A stretch of DNA of 64,000 bases from Tillus elongatus (GCA_964006375.1 OZ023264.1:15572225-15636224); one strand, 5' to 3'; counted from the stretch's first letter, positions 35,018 to 49,856 are shown. The notes: generated by a model not told the origin, from the sequence alone. Numbers and translations are program-made.

Positions 35018-35600
35018 TTGGTGAATAAATTCCTTTTGCAAATGGCTTGGATAAGTTCGTTAGCCAGGAAAATCGGTCCAGGTTTTCCCGGAAAATTTTG
35101 TGTTTTCTTTCGAAAAAAAATTATATCTCCGGAATTAACAAAGTAAGGGCAACCAAATTTCATGCGCGGATTTATATTATTATAGGCAAGTTACCTACCA
35201 AAATTTAGCTTTGTAGGTTAACGGATAAAAAAGTTGCAGGCATTCAAAGAAAAATAAATTTGGATTTTCCTCAAAACGTCAAAATTGCGATTTTAAACGT
35301 CAAAATTGGTGAGTACATTCCTTTCGCAAGTCGCTTGGATAATTTTGTTAGCCAGGAAAATCCGCCGAGGTTTTCCTGGAAAAATTTGTGTTTTCTTTCG
35401 CAAAATATTTATATCTCCAAAATTAACAAAGTAAGGGCAACCAAATTTGGTAAGCTGGTTTATATCGTTATAGGTGTGCCACCTACCAAAATTTAGCTCT
35501 GTAGGTCAAAAGACAAAAAAATTATGGGCATTTAAAGAAAAATAAATTGGGGGTTTCCTCAAAACGTCAAAGTGACAATTGAAAACGTCAAAATTCGCAA
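35018..35600. repeat. ~290-bp tandem duplication inside repeat B
   Basis: Two diverged units (35018-35305 and 35306-35600), each running from AATTTGGTGA through TTAGCCAGGAAAATC, TTGTGTTTTCTTTCG and AACAAAGTAAGGGCAACCAA to AACGTCAAAATT. The other repeat B copies have one unit. Confidence 0.85.
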
Positions 35601-36056
35601 CATTTAGGCAAATAACTTGAATCTAATACGGGCTATGGAAAGAAAATGTCTCAAGAAGAATGTTTTACATACACCGAACTCTTAGTTTCAACCGTCATTG
35701 TCCTTCATTTTACTAAAATATTTCCAGAAAATTCATTTCTAATAGACCCTTTCTCTGATGCTTGGCAATAGCCTTAGCTATAGAGTTTATTGTTTAATGG
35801 TATATAATTTTTGTCGAATTTTCGTAAAAAAATCAATAAAGCTCAATATATTCGTTATTATACAAGATATGAAAAAATATTGTATACATTAATTATACGG
35901 TGTTTTGAGCTACATCTTAAAAAATTATTGCGACAATCACAGGCTGGCCCGTAAGTCGTTAGTGATACAAATGATTTTTTTTTGTCGAAAACGCCTTATT
36001 TTTTTGCATTTTCCATCGAAATATAATGCATGTTTGTAAGTTAAGAAATTCTGGAG

Positions 36057-36399
36057 GCAGCAAGTGCGTTGTGGTTGCGAATTTTGATTAAATGCTTCAT
36101 ATTTGAAAAGCTCAATTTGCTATTAACCTATAAGGTTGACCAAGAAACGGATTTTTTCAGTAACACTTTTGGTTTACTTTTGGAAATTTCTGTACGTTTT
36201 CAAACAATCAAGTTATTTTGATGAAACATGGCACATTGTTTTTACTATATATGTTATACTGGTAATCAAATTTGATGCCTTATATAGGTTATACTGGTAA
36301 CCAAAATTGATGTCTGCTTTCTTAAAAAGAAAACACACATATTTACAATAAAAACATTTTTATGAAAATTCACTACCATAACGCACTTGCTGCGTCCCG
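36057..36399 (+). repeat. TIR-bounded terminal segment of repeat B
   Basis: Segment of about 340 bp with inverted copies of the shared motif at its two ends (GCAGCAAGTGCGTTGTGG at 36057 and CCATAACGCACTTGCTGC at 36377). Matches 61542-61857. It may be an older MITE captured by repeat B, or part of it from the start. Confidence 0.65.
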
Positions 36400-36640
36400 A
36401 GATTTTTTTATAATTTCGATAACAAACTTCACCGCGTACACTTCTAGTATGCAAACGTCACTTGGTTGACAAAGTAAATTCCAAAGGCTGCTATTGTTAC
36501 AAGCTTGCAACCCTAATTCGAATAAATATGTATTTATCTCCAAAACCGTTAGACTTAGGTATAGGCAAATACTATATAATGACAATACGGGACACTCCTA
36601 TGCTTTAGCATTGGTGAAATTTGTGACAAGTACATTAGCG

Positions 36641-37764
36641 CCACCTCGCGTGAAGTACTCTCAACTGTGCCAGTAATTTGAATTGTATATTTACCTGCAT
36701 ATTCTTAATTTAGACAATTGGTTTATTATAGATGAATATAAAAATTTGTACATGACAAAACAGTGAAAATTTTCTGATTATATAATTATAAATAGAATTT
36801 GTATCAACAATTAGCTTGAAACCTTAATGAATTCAGCTCGAATAATTCTGCAAATTTCTCTTACCCATAATCATATTTTAAAGTACTACATTAAAACCGT
36901 CGTTAAACTACTATTTCAAGGGTAGATATAGGAATATACTCAAAGCTATTTCTGAGGATATTAAGTTACAATCTGTACTTACCTATAAATAATTGTTCTA
37001 GGTATAAATTGTAGCACAGTACTCATTTTGGTATATATCTACCTGAAAACTGTCTTATTAATCTAATATTTTAAAATATGTAACTGATATACTTAGCACA
37101 TAATTAAGAAATTGTGCAGATGAAAGGTGAGACTAACTCTTACTTCCGTGAATAAATCTATTATAGGGCTGAATTTGCTATTTATACTTCGCTTTGAAAA
37201 CTTATCTTGGGAAGATAATTAAAAGCCTTTACCAAGTAAAATATTTGTAAATGTGAAAAAATGTGACAATTTATGCCATACTAAAATAAAAAAGGACACA
37301 GAAGAAAATAGAAAAAAAGTTTTCTTATACCATTTATTATTAATGCAAAACTTTTTATGCCTTAATTTGTTTTATGCACTGGAAGACAAGTTATGATTGA
37401 AGCATTTCAACCATCCGTTTACGAAGTTTATCTATAAATAGTTACATGATGGTAAATATTACACAATAAATTATCTTCTGCGAACTGTACATATTGGCAT
37501 AAAAGTGATTCTGAATTTGTCTTCTGCTTCAATTCATATTCGCGTTTCGCCATCCTTTGTAAACCTATGAAATGATTTTGATAGATTTAGCACGTTATAA
37601 TTCGAACAATTATAGATTGCACACACCCAACCACTAAGATTCATTGTAAAAAAACACAGCTCAAACTTAATCATACACATTTAAACACCAGCAATTGCTA
37701 GTGTTACACGTTCTCGAACGACGTAACATCAGTACTATCCGCTAGGGGCGCTGATATTTTTGTA
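36641..37764. other. no recognised gene
   Basis: AT-rich; no supported exon or repeat. Confidence 0.5.
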
Positions 37765-38172
37765 ACACGAAATCAGCCGGAGTGTCCTGTATTGTTATTA
37801 TATAGTATTTGGTATAGGGAACGCTAATGTTGCCAATTTTGACGTTTTAAATCGCTACTTTGACGTTTTGAGGAAAAACCCCAATTTATTTTTCTTTAAA
37901 TTCCTATAATTTTTTTGTCTTTTAACCTACAGAGATCAATTTTGGTAGGTGATTTATCTATAATGATATAAACCCGCGTAGCCAATTCTACTGTCCCTAC
38001 TTTGTTATTTCCGGGGATATAAATTTTTTTGGAAAGTAAACCCAAAATTATCCGGGAAAACCTAGGCTGACGAACTTATCCAAGCCACTTGCAAAAGGAA
38101 GGTATTCACTAAATTTCATCAAAATCGGCCCATTATTCTTTGAGTTATCGGTATGACACATACACACACACA

Positions 38173-38263
<91 letters not shown>

Positions 38264-38400
38264 ATATAAAAATTGAAAGTGACCTCGGATATGTGTTCTA
38301 GGCAGCCTAATTAGCGCCTGATTTGAAGAAATTTTTCCAAAATTCAAAAGTCGGGTTCTCTCCTCATTAGTGAATTTTATATAAACAAAAATCACTAAAA
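37765..38400 (+). repeat. repeat B fragment with (AT)n
   Basis: Same orientation as 61541-62941 and missing the left third: begins near GGAGTGTCCTGTATTG (shared with the leader at 36401-36640), continues TTGACGTTTTAAATCG, the array (38176-38260), and ends in the hairpin TTAGTGAATTTT...ATCACTAA. Confidence 0.75.
38176..38260. repeat. (AT)n microsatellite, ~85 bp
   Basis: Array at the repeat B position. Confidence 0.95.
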
Positions 38401-39509
38401 CTGGTGATATATTTTTGACGTTTAAAAATTGTTGAATTAAGAGTTGTTTCTTTGTAATAAAAGGTAAATTTGATATATTAGCTTGATTTTTAACACTATT
38501 TAAAAACTTCTAGCTTAGTGTTTATTATTTTTTAACAAAAAAAATCTGTAATTTTTGCCAATTTTAACTGAAAATCTCTGCACTGACAACATTTCTCTCA
38601 AGCAGGCAACACCGATATTTCGTAGTTAACTTTACATCGCAGGCGGCCAAACACGTAATTCTGTTTGTCGCTAAGCACGCCATTAATTTACCAGTTTCCA
38701 GTTAAAAGATATTCCATTGACAGCCAATCGAATCGCTCGGTTAAATTAAGTAAAGAAAACAGCCAGTCATGCAGCGTTGCTTTTATCAACTTATGCGTCC
38801 TGGCAATAACAACCGACCTGTTAAATATTGATTGTATTCTTATAACCACGTGTTTCTGAAACTTTTATTGAGCGTTTGGATGCATGCCACTGCTATATAA
38901 TTTTCTATATATACACACCCACAAGCCCCAGAAACTCTCATGACTTGTCTCTATACTTTATACTTCGATATATCCCTAGTAATAACCAAAATGGAGGATG
39001 ATATTAACGAAGGAAAAAAATTACGTCGGCTGAAACTTCCTAAACTCCGGTCTCTATCAATGTTTAATCATAATGATAATCCTAGACAAGTAAGAATGAC
39101 AGCCGGTCATCAATATTCTAGTGTTCATATGTAGAAGCGTGTCATTTTTATTATTTCTTAATAGATGCGGAGGGCTGAACGGATATCTGTTAGAGTTTTA
39201 TAAAGTGGGGAAATCTCTTTAAACTGTGGTAGCTTCTGTTCAATTACTATGTTTTTAGAAAGATAAAATAATAGGAAATGAGCTCACCGAATCGTCGTTT
39301 TTTCTGCGATTATATGTCATTAAGGGTAAGTCGAGAAGAGTTCTGTTTTTTTTACAAATATGTCTGGGAACCAATCGCCATATATCTTAGATAAGCGAGT
39401 CACTTGTCGCGGTAAGGGACTGTTGGGTCGCGACGGATTTCGCAAATAAATAAAAATAAGATATTTCTAGCTATATTTTTAGATTTTGCATCGTAAATAA
39501 TATAGAGGG
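38401..39509. other. no recognised gene; one doubtful exon
   Basis: At 38990-39091 a frame begins MEDDINEGKKLRRLKLPKLR and meets a splice-donor-like GTAAGA at 39092; TTTCTTAATAG at 39158-39168 could be an acceptor. A TATA-like stretch lies at 38895-38920. However, the sequence just after the donor is echoed at 44000-44080, which suggests repeat DNA. I do not call a gene. Confidence 0.3.
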
Positions 39510-41160
39510 TGTCACAAAATTTATGCCCGTGCTTTTGGGACCTTTTTTCCTTAGGGCTCGTCTGCGTCTTTGCCGCCCCGATAACACCACAGCTTTTGGC
39601 TTATTGTGCATGCCCTTTGTCTTTTCTACTCCACCCATTCCAAAATCCTTGTGCCTTGAACTAGTCTGCACAGCAATTGGTAGGGTGAAGTTTTATATTG
39701 CTCTGTCTCCGGCCTAGGCTCTCCGTAGATCAGTTGTCTCTTGCGGTCCAGAGCTTAACACTTGCACAAGATGTGCTGGACTGATTCCTCCCCTTGTATG
39801 CCAGGTCCCCCTCGACCCGCCCCATTTTATGCAGATGTTTCTTGACGGCCATGTGTCCAGTCAATCAATAAACCTGTTATGTTCCTGAGCTGTCCTCTGC
39901 TAAGATTTATCAGCTCTACATCTCTCTTTGAACTGGGTTCCTCAATTACTGACTCCCTATGTCTGAGCCCTGGACAGTTTGCCCAGTAAACATTATGTTC
40001 GTTTCTGACCCTGGGCTTAATGGATCCCCTGGCAGTGCTCTTCGTCACGGCCAGAACCGGTTCTGGTCCCATAAATGGTTTTGCTGATCCTCTCTTCGCG
40101 AGTCTGTCAGCTTCTTCGTTGCTTTTGGCCCCCGAGTGACCCGACACCCAGATGACGGTGACCTCATTCTGCCCAGCCAGGTCGCTCGTCTCGCCTCGGC
40201 CTTCACTTACCAGCCTGGAATTTACCCGTGGGATACTTAAGAGCTATCTGGCTGTCTGTAGCTATGAGGATCTGCTTGTTATTGTAGCCCCTCCTCTTTT
40301 TCTCTCGCACGCAGTGCAGGATGGCGTACATTTCGGCCTGAAAGACCGTTGCATAAGCTCCGAAGGAAATACTGCGACTTACCCTCAGTCCTTCGAATAA
40401 ACGTCTGCCCCGTCCCACGCTCCCGGATCCGTCCGTAAACCAGACGAGCCAGTCCCGTGCTAGGCTCGGCGTCTCCCACCGCTATGCTTCGCGTTCGGGG
40501 ATTTATACTGTAAAATTGTTTTCCCTGCATCTGATCTCATTTCAAGCATGGACACCTTCATGATCTGAATTTTGCAGTGGGCCCTGCAACCTGGGTTGAT
40601 CTTCAGTATATCATTGCAGGCTAGTCTGTATACTCCTTGCCTGGCCTCCCCCATGATATAACTAAGTGTAGGGGGGCAGGTCCAGAAACACCTCCATGGC
40701 GGCTGTTGGGGTTGAAGCCATGGCCCCTGTGATGCCTAGGCGAGCCATCCTTTGGATCTTGCCTAGTTTTTGTTTGGCACTTGACGCCACAAGACCAGTG
40801 CCGGGTATGTTAAAGATGGTCTGACCAACCTTGTGTACAGCCAGTGGGCCATACTAGGCCTTAGTCCCCACGTTTTTCCATATAGCCGCCTAGTGGCGGC
40901 TAGGGCCATAACTGCCTTACGCAGTATTTTTTCAACGTGACCATTCCAGGTTAGCTCAGAGTCCAATACGACCCCAAAATATTTTACCTCCCTGGCCATT
41001 GTGATGTTTCCAACGTACAGAGTGAGAGTTTTAAGGCTCTCCCACTTCCTCCTCCTCGTAAACGGTATGACGATTGCTTTCTCGGGGCTCACTCCGAGCC
41101 CTTGACTAACCGTCCACCTTTCCACCGCTTTCAGTGCTGTCTGCATGCGTTCCCACACTG
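39510..41160 (-). pseudogene. I-type LINE 3' part: RT thumb and RNase H, decayed
   Basis: 41158-40763: region after reverse transcriptase, including VSPEKAIVIPFTRR, VKYFGVVLDSELTWNGHVEK and the TYPALVLW block. After several frame breaks comes RNase H: WFTDGSGSVGRG (about 40440), FQAEMYAILHCVR (Glu), LIATDSQIALK (Asp) and HSGAKSNEEADRLAKRGS (final Asp, 40147-40080). The RNase H domain and this order point to the I/LOA group of LINEs. The C-terminal zinc motif seen in the sister copy (57225-58345) is damaged here. Upstream reverse transcriptase and endonuclease are absent. Confidence 0.82.
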
Positions 41161-42190
<1,030 letters not shown>

Positions 42191-42194
42191 AGAT

Positions 42195-43550
42195 TTCAGG
42201 GTGTGAAGTTTGCGCTTCCTAGCAACTACAGGCCTATTTCTCTCCTTTCAGTCGTCTCTAAAATGATGTAAAAGTATATAAACATCCAAATTACTAAAAT
42301 TTCTTGAAAAAACACAGTCTAATCCACGACAGGCAGTGTGGATTCCGTCAGCGCAGATCAACTACCGACCTCCTTTCCTTCGTCACCCATTCTTGGAACA
42401 AGTCTATGGAACTACACGATGAATCCCAGATTGTCGCTCTATACATATCCAAAGCATTCGACCAGGTCTGGCACGCAGCGCTGCTTAATAAACTTCCGGC
42501 CTATGGCCTACCACCAAAACTCTGTACCTGGACAGCAAATTCCCTCTCCAACCGGAGCATTTCTGTTGTCGTGGATGGCTATTCCTCTAAACTGTATCCA
42601 ATTAATGCAGGAGTTCCTCAAGGTTCAGCTTTAGCCCTACTTTTTTCTTATCCACATCAATGACCTCCTCTCTAGCACATCCAAAACAGTTCACAGTTAC
42701 GCGGACAACAGCACCCTTCACTCAAATATACATAATTCTAAGCCTGTCTTTTTATCCCAATTAGATGAGGATCGCAGACTCATGGAGGGTTTTGTCTCTG
42801 TGAATCTCCAAAAAATATTAGACTGGGGAAGTAGAAATCTTGTACAATTCAACCCCACCAAATCACAGTCTTGCTTTCTTTCTCATAAGAGATACACCAG
42901 CCCTAGACCCATCACGATGAACAACCAAGTTATCCAAAGTAATGAGCCCTCTTCACTAGTTGGCATTTCTGTGGATCGAAATCTCAATTGGCACCAACAT
43001 GTCACATCATTTGCAGAAGCAACTGCTAAGAAATTAGGCTTCCTGTTCCGGGTTTGCAAATACTTTTCACCAGCTAATCTCTATACCTTATATACTTCAC
43101 ACATAAGACCAACCCTCGAATACTGCTCCCACATCTGGGGTGCTGCTGCCGCTTCTACACTCTCTATCCTGGACTCAATTTAGAGGAGAGCTATACGTCT
43201 AATCGGTGACCCTACCCTCATCCAAAGGCTGCCATCCCTTGCCCACTGACGCGCCGTTGGTGACCTCTCTCTCTTTTATAGATATCTGCACGGGAACTGC
43301 TCAGAGGAGCTTTCTTGCATAGTTTCTCCACCTGCTGCCTCAACAGATCTACCAGGGGAACAGAGCGAATGCACCCTTTTACTATCCAGTTGTGGAATTC
43401 CATGCCGGCACATGTTTTTCTTTTTCCCCCGAACATCCAAACCTTCAAGTCCAGAATTAAAAGTTGCCTCTTTCCTCCTTGTCGACACCCACGGTACGAT
43501 AGTATTTAGGCTGTAAGCCCTCGTGGTGTGTTGTTGAAATTATGTGGTTT
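42195..43550 (+). pseudogene. CR1/Jockey-type LINE, reverse transcriptase part
   Basis: Begins within reverse transcriptase (LPSNYRPISLL, in a broken frame near 42215). Then HSLIHDRQCGFRQRRSTTDL, motif A ALYISKAFDQVWH (family form LDISKAFDQVW, so the catalytic Asp is changed to Tyr), and AGVPQGSALALLF (motif B). After a frameshift comes SYADNSTLHSNIH, where YADD has become YADN. From 42782 the thumb is open (KSQSCFLSHKR, LVGISVDRNLNWHQHV, HIRPTLEYCSHIWG) to a stop at 43183, then the 3' end in another frame to TTTAGGCTGTAAGCCCTCGT. Two catalytic losses and frameshifts: dead. Confidence 0.85.
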
Positions 43551-43561
43551 ATTATTATTAC

Positions 43562-43685
43562 GTATATATAAACATATAAAAATTGAAACAGATTCCATGT
43601 CTGTGTTCTACGGGTTGAATTTTAAGTGTCTCAAAGTCGTCGTCGCCTCATAAGTGAAACATTTCTAAAAAAAGCGCCAAAACTG
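43562..43685 (+). repeat. repeat B fragment without array
   Basis: TATAAACATATAAAAATTGA followed by a diverged version of the segment up to CCTCATAAGTGAAA. The array is absent or tiny here. Confidence 0.6.
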
Positions 43686-44353
43686 TAGATCAAAAAACTT
43701 AAAGGTATACATCGTGTTCCGTTTAACATACATTTTGTTTGTATGCCAAAATCCATTTCTTTTCTCAAATGTCCACTAAACCCAACAGAAATGCTAACAC
43801 AGCATTAATATTTAAAACGTTTTAATGACAATCTTAAAAGTCGATTAAACTTTATGTGGGTAATTCTGTATAGCGCTAAATATATGACCCAAATATATTT
43901 CACATAAATACAAAATAAAAACCATTGGTATAGGAAAACGTACATAACAAAACTTTAGCAAGATGCTTTTCCATTCATACTGACATAATAATAATGTTGC
44001 AAGAAAAGAATGACAGGTGCCCATCAATATTCCAATATACATGTAGACAAGTTTATCATTTTGTTTCCCAATAGCTGTGATAGACTTGCAGAAATCTATT
44101 ACGACATAATATATGTGGATACCTCATTGAAATACGGAACACTGTGTTTCAAAATGATGATATGTCATTTGCTAACAATGTCTTGTGCTCTATTACACCA
44201 AAACGAATTGAATTCTTACCATGCCAATGGATACAAAGCTATTTTAATGAAATTTGGTGAATATATTTCCTTGTGGAAGGCCTTACCGAATACCAAAATT
44301 AAACTTTCTAGATTTACAGAAAATTGAGTTATTCAACATTGAAGCATTTAATG
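43686..44353. other. no recognised gene
   Basis: AT-rich. 44000-44080 resembles 39090-39170, indicating an uncharacterised dispersed repeat. Confidence 0.4.
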
Positions 44354-44511
44354 AAAAGTCGCTACCGTAACGCACTTCCTGCGTCCCCAAGTTTTTAGTG
44401 AATTTTCATTATAAAATGTAGAGATGTATCGATGGTGAGACTTTCGGAGAAATTTCTTCAAATGAGAGCGAATTATGGCCTGTGGAACCCATTTCCATGG
44501 TCACTTAAAAT

Positions 44512-44600
<89 letters not shown>
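44354..44600 (-). repeat. shared end motif plus repeat B fragment with (AT)n
   Basis: Shared motif GCTACCGTAACGCACTTCCT at 44361, then TTAGTGAATTTTCATTATAA and a diverged repeat B end leading into the array at 44513-44599. The sequence beyond the array switches to repeat A, marking a junction. Confidence 0.6.
44513..44599. repeat. (AT)n microsatellite, ~87 bp
   Basis: Array at the repeat B position; repeat A begins directly after it. Confidence 0.95.
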
Positions 44601-44601
<1 letters not shown>

Positions 44602-45035
44602 CTTTGTTTTAGTCAACCCATCCAGTTTTTGCAAGCAATTAGCAACAACAAAAAATTCGGGACGCAGCAAGTGCGTTATAGTAGTGAATTTTTATAAGAA
44701 TTGTACACTATTAGTTAGATATATTATTAAACCTAATTCTTTAAATTTAAATGGACCTTTGAGATCGGTTTAGAGTCCTAGTTAGCGATTATTTGAAAAA
44801 ATTGATGTTTTATATGGAGCTACAAAATTAAGATTTGGTCTTGGATATAATATGTAAGTACTGCAAGTGTCTTTAAAAAAATGGTGTTACAAATTTCATT
44901 AAAGTTACAAAAGTTTTTCAGAAGGGAATGTACCTGTCAAATTATAAATATGGCAGGTATTTTTCCTTATTAATTGCTTAGGTGGTTTTGTTTTAGTCAA
45001 CCCATCCCATTTTTACAAACAATAAACAACAAAAA
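44601..45035 (-). repeat. repeat A module, reversed
   Basis: 44659 starts GGGACGCAGCAAGTGCGTTA and follows the repeat A module in reverse to CAATAAACAACAAAAAAGG, including the TGCAAGTGTCTTTAAAAAAA and AATATGGCAGGTATTTTTCC blocks. 44601-44655 is a second, short reversed piece of the same module. Confidence 0.7.
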
Positions 45036-45171
45036 AGGTTTTAGTGAATTTTCTTAGAAAAAATTCACTAATGAGGAGATCTCGACTTTTGAATTTTGAA
45101 AAAATTTCTTCAAATGAGCGCGATCTAGGACCCCTAGAACCCATATCCGGGGTCAGTTTTAATTTTTATAT

Positions 45172-45247
<76 letters not shown>

Positions 45248-45288
45248 CACACCGATAACTCAAAAAAATCGGACGAGGTTTGATTGAG
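45036..45288 (-). repeat. repeat B end fragment with (AT)n
   Basis: Hairpin end TTTAGTGAATTTTCTTAG... at 45039, then the repeat B sequence and array (45173-45242), and GTATCACACCGATAACTCAA; cut at 45288 where LTR sequence begins. Confidence 0.8.
45173..45242. repeat. (AT)n microsatellite, ~70 bp
   Basis: Array at the repeat B position. Confidence 0.95.
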
Positions 45289-45376
45289 TTTATTGTATCC
45301 ATATTTAAAGTGTAAATAAAGTTGTTTTTTTAAAATTTAAAGTCTCACTTATCCAGAACCCGGAGAAAAAGCAACA
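45289..45376 (+). repeat. LTR 3' end fragment
   Basis: 88 bp matching the last part of the gypsy LTR (from TTTATTGTATCCATATTTA to the terminal CAACA), including AATAAA, followed by ATAT. Inverted partner of the end of 46184-46917. Confidence 0.85.
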
Positions 45377-46183
45377 ATATTTATCCAATCGACGCGGAGA
45401 TTTTTACCTGTTCCCAGAATCATATAAAAGTCGACGCACGAGGTAAAGACAGTAGTATTAGGTCTGCCAGTAAGCCTGCGACGGTGAACCGTCACCATTC
45501 CACGAGTTCCGTATCGATTCAGCTTTCTTATAAAATATGGCAGCTATTTTTCCTTATAATTGCTTGGATGGTTTTGTTTTAGTCACATATACAGTTTTGC
45601 AAACAATAGAACAACAAAAAAGGGTTTTTTATGTTATGGTAAGGAAAATTTTGAGTTTTCATTTGAAAAAAATTTTTATCTTAAAAAATAAAAAATCTAT
45701 GATAACCAAATTTTGTAGGTAGGTTTACGATATAAAAAGCAAACTATATATTTTAAAATAAATTTGTAGTTATCCGCGAAGCTCATTATGCTATTTTTCT
45801 TTAATTTATTACCCACGTGCGTTTACATAGGTGTTACTATGGTTCAAGATTGAAGATGCTGGCATAATGGGAAATTATTTGAGCAATCGGATTTGAAATA
45901 TTTTTACGAAAATTTTTTACCATAACATAAAAAACCTTTTTTGTTGTCTATTGTTTGCAAAAACTGTATATGTTGACTAAAACAAAACCATCCAAGCAAT
46001 TAATAAGGAAAAATAGCTGCCATATTTATAAGAAAGCGGAATCGATACGGACTCGGGTGGAATGGTGACGGTTCACCGTCGCAGGCTTACTGGCAGACCT
46101 AATACTACTGTCTTTACCTCGTGCGTCGACTTTTATATGATTCTGGGAACAGGTAAAAATCTCCGCGTCGATTGGATATATAT
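45377..46183. repeat. foldback (palindromic) segment between LTR pieces
   Basis: Left arm about 45377-45655 is the reverse complement of about 45905-46183, with few differences; the spacer is about 250 bp. The arms begin ATCCAATCGACGCGGAGATT at the LTR side and end in repeat A sequence (ACAAAACCATCCAAGCAATT on one strand). The spacer is the left half of the repeat A module in minus orientation. With the LTR pieces included, the arms reach about 367 bp. No coding capacity. Confidence 0.85.
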
Positions 46184-47103
<920 letters not shown>

Positions 47104-47824
47104 AAAGTCAAAGCATTCAAATCCTTCCAGGTGTCACTAAACATTCGGTAACGGAAACAGATATCGAACTCAGAATGTTCTTATTTTTTATTTTGGTTTA
47201 AATAAAGGTTATATTTTATAATTGGTACAATAAATTCTCTATTCTGTAACACTTCACAATCAGAAACTATGTTAACGATGTACGAACGTACCCATTACTA
47301 CACATGTAAATATTCTCATATACAACTTTATTAATATATTACATAGCGTCTAATTTATATACGCCTATTAATCTAGAGCTCTAATTGTCTGCTGATGAGA
47401 GAATGAAAACAAAAGAACTCAATAAGCCTACTATCTGTATATAGATATTCCTCTCATTCTCATGCGTAATTCAATGATTCCCTAATGGACTTGAGGGCTT
47501 GCGTCCACGTATATCTACCTCTTGTTTCCTAATTAATTAACTTATTTATATTTTATAATCTTCAATAGGATCTCACGCAACCATTGTGCACTACTAATAT
47601 CCGCCACTTCCATACATACATTATTCTACAACCTGACGCCTTTTGTAGCTTGTAACTCATTACTATATCATAATTATAAAACATGCTTATAATAAGGTGC
47701 GTTAAGTTAGCCGCTTCATATTCAGCTTGACTAAAATAACAATTTTACACCAATATTATTATAGGCTAGGTATGATGCCGCTCTGTTGTCTATATAATTC
47801 GTTGAAGCCTTTGCACTTCACAAT
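47104..47824. other. no recognised gene
   Basis: AT-rich; nothing identified. Confidence 0.5.
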
Positions 47825-47956
47825 TCGGCCAGACTTTTCGTAAATTTTCTTTAAAAAAATTCAGTAACGAAGAGATTTGAATTTTGAAAAAAAATCTTCA
47901 AACGAGCCTTAATTAGGACACCTAGAACACATATCCGGGGTCAGTTTCAATTTATA
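47825..47956 (-). repeat. repeat B end fragment
   Basis: Hairpin end, then TTTGAATTTTGAAAAAAAATC and CATATCCGGGGTCAGTTTCA, broken off at TATATA by the DD41D element, which thus inserted just where the array would be. Confidence 0.75.
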
Positions 47957-49856
47957 TAGGGTGGCGCATTGAAAACGGAACAGACCGATTTGCGTCCAGA
48001 GATTTTTTTTTAAGAAACGCTGAAACACGTTAATTTTAATATTGAGGGGGACATGTTTTGACATAAAACTCAACTTTGTCCCATCAACCCCTTAAGGGTA
48101 GTGATAACAACCCTTATATTTTAAATGGGGAACATTGGTCGAGTGTTACATCATTTGAAACTTTTTTCTTTTCTGAATTTAGCACACTAATTTTTTTGGA
48201 AGTTTTATCAACTCGTTTAAAAATTATTCACAGTTTGATTGCAAGAACGTATTTCATTCATTGTGATCAGAAATGCACTAATTAGTCAATTTTTCGTTAA
48301 AAAAAACTAAAAAACAAAACCAAACGTTCAAAAATGTTTATTCAGTTAAGTAAGTGTTCAAATTGTTGACCACCAGCTTCCATAAAAAAGTACAAAATTT
48401 GTTCAAAACGAACTCTGACATTCTGGAGCATTTGTGGAGTTATTAGACGGCATTCTTCAACAATGCGTCGTCGTAATTCTTCCAGAGACTCCGCTTCTGT
48501 TTCATAAATTTTACTCTCCATAGAAAGGAGTCTAAAGGAGTTAAATCCGGTGATCTAGGGTGCCACTTAATAGCACCTCGACGCCCAATCCATTGCTTTA
48601 GAAACTCTCTGTTCAAAAACTCCCTAACACGTTGTGAAAAATGCGGAGGAGCTCCATCTTGTTGAAACACTAATTGATTTTCTTGATAGCGATCATCATT
48701 TTCAACAATGTCAATTAGTAGAGGGTAAACAATATCTTCTAGTAACTCCAAATACGTTTGGCGACTCAAATTGGCATCAAGAAAAATTGGTCCGATTAAA
48801 CGGTCTCCAAAAATGCCAGTCCAGACATTCAATTTCTGTGGAGTTTGAGTATGGACTTCTTGAAAATTTCTTGGATTATTATCTGCCCAATAACGACAAT
48901 TATGACGATTGACTGTACAGTTTAATAAAAACGTACACTCGTCTAAAAAACAGATATTGAACAGAAAGTTTCCGTTATCAGCTATTCGTGCAGTCATAAC
49001 TTCACAAAACTCCAGCCGCCGATCAAAATCATCTTCATTCAGTTGTTGTACAAGATGAATTTTATACGGGTGAAATTTATGATGCTTTAATATTCGCTGC
49101 ATAGTTCTTCTTCTGATGTTTGAAACAGTGGCCAATTTTCTCGTGCTCAAAGTTGGGTCTACATCAATTTGTCCTAAAACTTCAATCTCAGTAGTGTGAT
49201 TTCTAACCGAAAATTCACGTTCAGGATCCCGTTTTTTGTTGGCTACTGAACCACTTTGTCGAAACTTTGCAACTAACTCCAAAATGTATTTTCTGTTAAC
49301 ATGTCTGTTCGGATGCCGTTCATTAAACAAATTTGCGGTACGGTTGACACACTCATCGTTTTTGAAAAAAAGAGTAATTATTTCAACTCTTTCTTCTACA
49401 GAATACACCATTTTGAAATTAATTTTCAGTAGTACTATCAAGTATCAAACATACCGATAAACTGAAATAATAAACCGCATTTCTCTCATTCCGATAAGAA
49501 ATAGTCAATTTTTGTTTACAAACCAACAAAACATTGACTATCAGCAGATTTCTTATCGGAATGAGTGAAATGCGTTTTTGCATCTTCAACTGTGAATTTT
49601 AAACGAGTTGATAAAACTTCGAAAAAAATTTGTGTGCTGAATTCATAAAAGAAAGAGCTTTCAAATGATGTAACACTCCACCCATGTTCCTTATTTAAAA
49701 TATTAGGGTTGTTATTATAACCCTTAAGGGGTTGATGTGACAAAGTTGATTTTTATGTCAAAACATGTCCCCCTCAATATTAAAATTGACGTTTTTCAGC
49801 GTTTCTTAAAAAAATCTCTGGACGCAAATCGCTCTGTTTAGTTTTCAATGCGCATC
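47957..49856. mobile_element. DD41D mariner-like transposon, copy 2 (best copy)
   Basis: Left end GGGTGGCGCATTGAAAACGG (47958), right end TTTTCAATGCGC (49842-49853). The inverted ends share about 300 bp. A nearly complete transposase lies on the minus strand. Confidence 0.88.
48342..49441 (-). pseudogene. DD41D transposase, near-complete with one C-terminal frameshift
   Basis: Open from 49441 (likely true start MVYSVEERVEII at 49411) to 48443, 332 residues. DUF4817-type helix-turn-helix with [11 protein letters not shown], second helix-turn-helix with LSTRKLATVSNI, then the RNase H-like catalytic core: first Asp in FLDECTF (other copies FSDECTF), second in FQQDGAPPHF, third in SPDLTPLDSFLW, with 41 residues between the last two if the PLD Asp is used. 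A deletion of about 10 bp near 48520 shifts the frame at SFLWRVK. The original C-terminus (RRRIVEECRLITP... to QQFEHLLN) continues in another frame to the stop at 48342-48344. The enzyme would cut and paste the element at TA sites. Confidence 0.88.

Noticed and set aside
39523..39717. Plus-strand open frames over 39500-40400 and 57525-58430
   Set aside because: Shadows of the I-type LINE coding on the minus strand, where RNase H motifs are recognisable.
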